Shown piece by piece: positions 5,590 to 7,098 of a DNA stretch of 7,098 nt. Numbering within the stretch: position 1 is the first letter of the stretch; each line of letters opens with the position of its first letter. The notes beneath the pieces were generated by a model. It ran no database searches. It saw nothing but the letters and a program-made list of their open reading frames with translations, and was not told the DNA's origin. The translations under genes were made by a program, and so were the position numbers. Location: assembly GCA_964369755.1 (NCBI GenBank), contig CAYJFY010000071.1, positions 1-7,098 on the forward strand, in the 5' to 3' direction. Source of the DNA: CAUPWF01 sp964369755 (lineage in GTDB: Bacteria > Bacillota > Clostridia > Lachnospirales > Lachnospiraceae).

Positions 5590-5776
5590 ATGATACCAAG
5601 GTCAAAAGGTCATATGTTGTATGCTTGCATACAAAAATATGATTTTGGGACCGCCAAAACATGAAGAAGTAGCCCAAATAGGGCGGATTCTGAATGTTTT
5701 AAGGATTGTGAGAGCACAAAGTGCGTAGCAATCCGTAGGTATCTAAGCTCAAAATAACTTTTGACCCCAACATCAT
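5590..5776 (-). mobile_element. MITE-like foldable non-coding element between murI and the DUF1934 gene
   Basis: The ends are imperfect inverted repeats. ATGAT, five differing bases, then GGTCAAAAG (5590-5608) is mirrored at 5758-5776. Direct repeats of 8 bp, ATTAATAT, sit at 5584-5591 and 5775-5782 and look like a target-site duplication; exact borders are ambiguous because the repeat shares end bases with the element. Inside are several hairpins: TTGTATGC/GCATACAA (5618-5635), AAAACAT/ATGTTTT (5656-5662 with 5694-5700), GCCC/GGGC (5672-5684), and GGATTG/CAATCC (5703-5734) enclosing GCAC/GTGC. No transposase or credible gene is present. One end recurs exactly at 2616-2639. Strand assignment follows the better RNA pairing on the minus strand, which is also the direction of the surrounding operon. 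It could be a non-autonomous transposon, a structured RNA, or both. Confidence 0.75.
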
Positions 5777-6600
5777 TAATATTCTTCTATATTAATTTTC
5801 TTAGATGCTTCTATATCATATGGCAGAATCGTGTTTGCAAATTGCTTAAACTTATCCGCCAAGTCACTGACATAGAAATCATAATGCTTCTCCATATGTT
5901 TTCCATCATTCAACAAATTCTCTGCCTCTAATAAATGCTTCAAATCCATTGCAGTTTCATAGGCAGGATTGACCAATTGAATGTGTTCTCCCATATACTT
6001 ACGAATCTTGCGTCTTAAAAGCGGGTAATGCGTACAACCCAAGATGAGCGTATCAATTCCCGATGACTTCATATCACACAGATAATAATCGATGACATCT
6101 TCTGCGATCTTATGCTTTGCAAATCCCTCTTCTACAAGATGTACAAATAGAGGGCATGCCTTTCCCTCTACTTGAATTCCAGACTCTATCCCTTGGATAA
6201 TCTCTGTATATATCTGGCTATTGATGGTTGCTTCTGTTGCAACGACTCCGATTTTTTTATCCACAGTCACTTCGGCTGCCGCCCTCGCCCCTGGTATAAC
6301 CACACCGATAACAGGGATATCGACCTCTTTACTAACTGTTTCTAGCGCGAGTGCGCTTGCAGTATTGCACGCAACAACAATCGCCTTCACATTCTTAGTC
6401 TGTAAAAAGCGTATAATCTGCCTAGAATAATGTATAACCGTCTCTTTTGACTTGTTTCCGTAAGGTACCCTCGCAGTATCTCCAAAATATACGATGTTTT
6501 CATTCGGCAATTGGCGCATAATCTCTCTTGCTACCGTCAACCCACCGACTCCGGAATCAAAGATTCCGATTGCTGATTGTGTATCGACTTGTTTCCCCAC
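5776..6600 (-). CDS. murI: Glutamate racemase
   Basis: The 274-residue enzyme interconverts L- and D-glutamate in the cytoplasm, supplying D-Glu for peptidoglycan. It is cofactor-independent and uses two cysteines. Both are present in their family motifs: Cys78 in VVACNTASA (75-83) and Cys189 in ILGCTHYPLL (186-195), with His191 alongside. The N-terminal signature GIFDSGVGGLTV (12-23) carries Asp15 and Ser16, and YFGDTARVPYG (38-48) is intact. The start is GTG; no closer ATG fits, and AAGGAG (6610-6615) lies 9 nt upstream, nearly touching the pfkA stop. The gap of 16 nt to pfkA indicates co-transcription. The TAA stop (5776-5778) falls in the direct repeat that flanks the inserted element, so insertion re-created the stop without altering the protein end (NIEEY). 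Confidence 0.97.
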   Translation of the reverse strand: MGKQVDTQSAIGIFDSGVGGLTVAREIMRQLPNENIVYFGDTARVPYGNKSKETVIHYSRQIIRFLQTKNVKAIVVACNTASALALETVSKEVDIPVIGVVIPGARAAAEVTVDKKIGVVATEATINSQIYTEIIQGIESGIQVEGKACPLFVHLVEEGFAKHKIAEDVIDYYLCDMKSSGIDTLILGCTHYPLLRRKIRKYMGEHIQLVNPAYETAMDLKHLLEAENLLNDGKHMEKHYDFYVSDLADKFKQFANTILPYDIEASKKINIEEY

Positions 6601-6616
6601 TTTTTCAAACTCCTTG

Positions 6617-7098
6617 TTATAAAGCCAATACCTTCGCTACGTTACGCTGATATGGCGGGATATCTTTCTTCATTGCCAATGCCTCATCGATGTCATAGTC
6701 TAGATATTCACCTTCTTTATAAGCTACTACACGATTTGATTTACCCTCAAGCAACAAATCAACTGCCTTTGCTCCCATAATAGATGCATACACACGGTCT
6801 TTACATGTCGGGCTACCTCCACGTTGCATGTGTCCTAGGATTGTTGCGCGTGTCTCCATCCCTGTCGCTTTTTCGATTCTCTCAGCCATAGCCATCGAAT
6901 CTCCGATTCCTTCGGCATTGATGATGATGTAATGTCCTTTTCCACGCTCACGATTGCTGATGATCTTCTCGATAATCAAATCTTCATCATAACCATGCTC
7001 CTCTGGCAACAAAATATCTTCTGCTCCGTTTGCAATTCCACACCATAATGCGATATATCCAGCATTACGTCCCATAACTTCGATTACAGAGCATCTCT
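6617..7098 (-). CDS. pfkA: ATP-dependent 6-phosphofructokinase, C-terminal part (cut by window edge)
   Basis: The frame stays open to the window edge, giving about 159 C-terminal residues; the visible part begins RCSVIEVMGRNAGYIALWCG. Phosphofructokinase phosphorylates fructose 6-phosphate to fructose 1,6-bisphosphate, the committed step of glycolysis. The EVMGRNAGYIAL segment is the substrate-binding MGR motif. Further on are INAEGIGDS and ATILGHMQRGGSPTCKDR, the latter corresponding to the His and Arg residues that contact fructose 6-phosphate in the bacterial enzyme. The N-terminal half with the ATP-binding GGDGS region and catalytic Asp lies outside. The first ATG inside the window is an internal codon, not the gene start. 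It is the upstream gene of the pfkA-murI-DUF1934 unit; the promoter is not in the window. Confidence 0.96.
   Translation of the reverse strand, partial: RCSVIEVMGRNAGYIALWCGIANGAEDILLPEEHGYDEDLIIEKIISNRERGKGHYIIINAEGIGDSMAMAERIEKATGMETRATILGHMQRGGSPTCKDRVYASIMGAKAVDLLLEGKSNRVVAYKEGEYLDYDIDEALAMKKDIPPYQRNVAKVLAL

Noticed and set aside
5584..5629. A hybrid promoter for the DUF1934 gene made by the outward TTGACC of the element
   Set aside because: At 16-18 nt from that hexamer on the minus strand lies the AGAGGA ribosome site rather than a -10 box; TATTAA is present but only 9 nt away.
5587..5662. 25-codon minus-strand frame at the left half of the element (starts MFWRSQNHIF)
   Set aside because: No ribosome binding site upstream, overlaps hairpins and the inverted-repeat end; no sign of selection as protein.
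5621..5728. 35-codon plus-strand open frame across the element (starts MLAYKNMILG)
   Set aside because: It lies wholly in the foldable repeat, has only a distant AAAAGG as ribosome site, no promoter, and runs against the surrounding operon. More likely a chance frame in a structured repeat, though many identical copies in the genome could be checked for codon bias.
5703..5734. GGATTG/CAATCC hairpin as an intrinsic terminator for murI
   Set aside because: On the minus strand it is followed by TTAAAACATT, not a T tract, and the stem is interrupted by a large internal loop.
6221..6780. Plus-strand frames antisense to murI and pfkA
   Set aside because: They overlap complete, conserved enzymes with intact catalytic motifs and have no support of their own.

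Overview
The window looks like chromosomal DNA from a low-GC Gram-positive anaerobe, most likely a Clostridia member close to the Lachnospiraceae. This rests on AT-rich intergenic DNA, strong AGGAGG-type ribosome binding sites, consensus sigma-A promoters, an FMN riboswitch of the Firmicutes type, and gene types common in that family (DUF1934 protein after murI, coiled-coil/SleB wall hydrolase, Tex). This is inference; no 16S or other marker is present.

Layout, left to right. Positions 1-379 hold no gene. They carry an FMN riboswitch (213-330, minus strand) with its own intrinsic terminator (144-173), and a hairpin with a T tract facing the plus strand (61-101). The gene the riboswitch would control must start left of the window. 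Next is tex on the minus strand (380-2536), encoding an S1-domain RNA-binding protein. A 177-bp divergent region (2537-2713) carries back-to-back promoters for tex and for a TetR-type regulator (2714-3340, plus). The regulator converges on a secreted coiled-coil/SleB wall hydrolase (3414-4499, minus) across a shared hairpin. A second divergent promoter pair (4541-4617) separates the hydrolase from a small single-pass membrane protein of unknown function (4673-5107, plus). That gene converges on a DUF1934 gene (5132-5569, minus) at a perfect 19-bp bidirectional terminator. Then come murI (5776-6600, minus) and the 3' part of pfkA (6617 to beyond 7098, minus).

pfkA, murI and the DUF1934 gene read as one minus-strand operon: pfkA and murI are 16 nt apart. 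The murI-DUF1934 junction is split by an approximately 185-bp non-coding, foldable, MITE-like element at 5590-5776, flanked by 8-bp direct repeats. Removing the element and one repeat copy leaves 15 nt between murI and the DUF1934 gene.

The most interesting signal is this element. One 24-bp end recurs exactly, in inverted orientation, at 2616-2639 in the tex/tetR promoter region. There it supplies the -35 box of the tetR promoter, and a possible degenerate second arm supplies the -35 of tex. The two ends of the full element pair over 19 bp as minus-strand RNA, using five consecutive G-U wobbles that are all mismatches on the plus strand. The rest of the window is mostly ordinary housekeeping sequence; no defence system, CRISPR array, tRNA or rRNA was seen.
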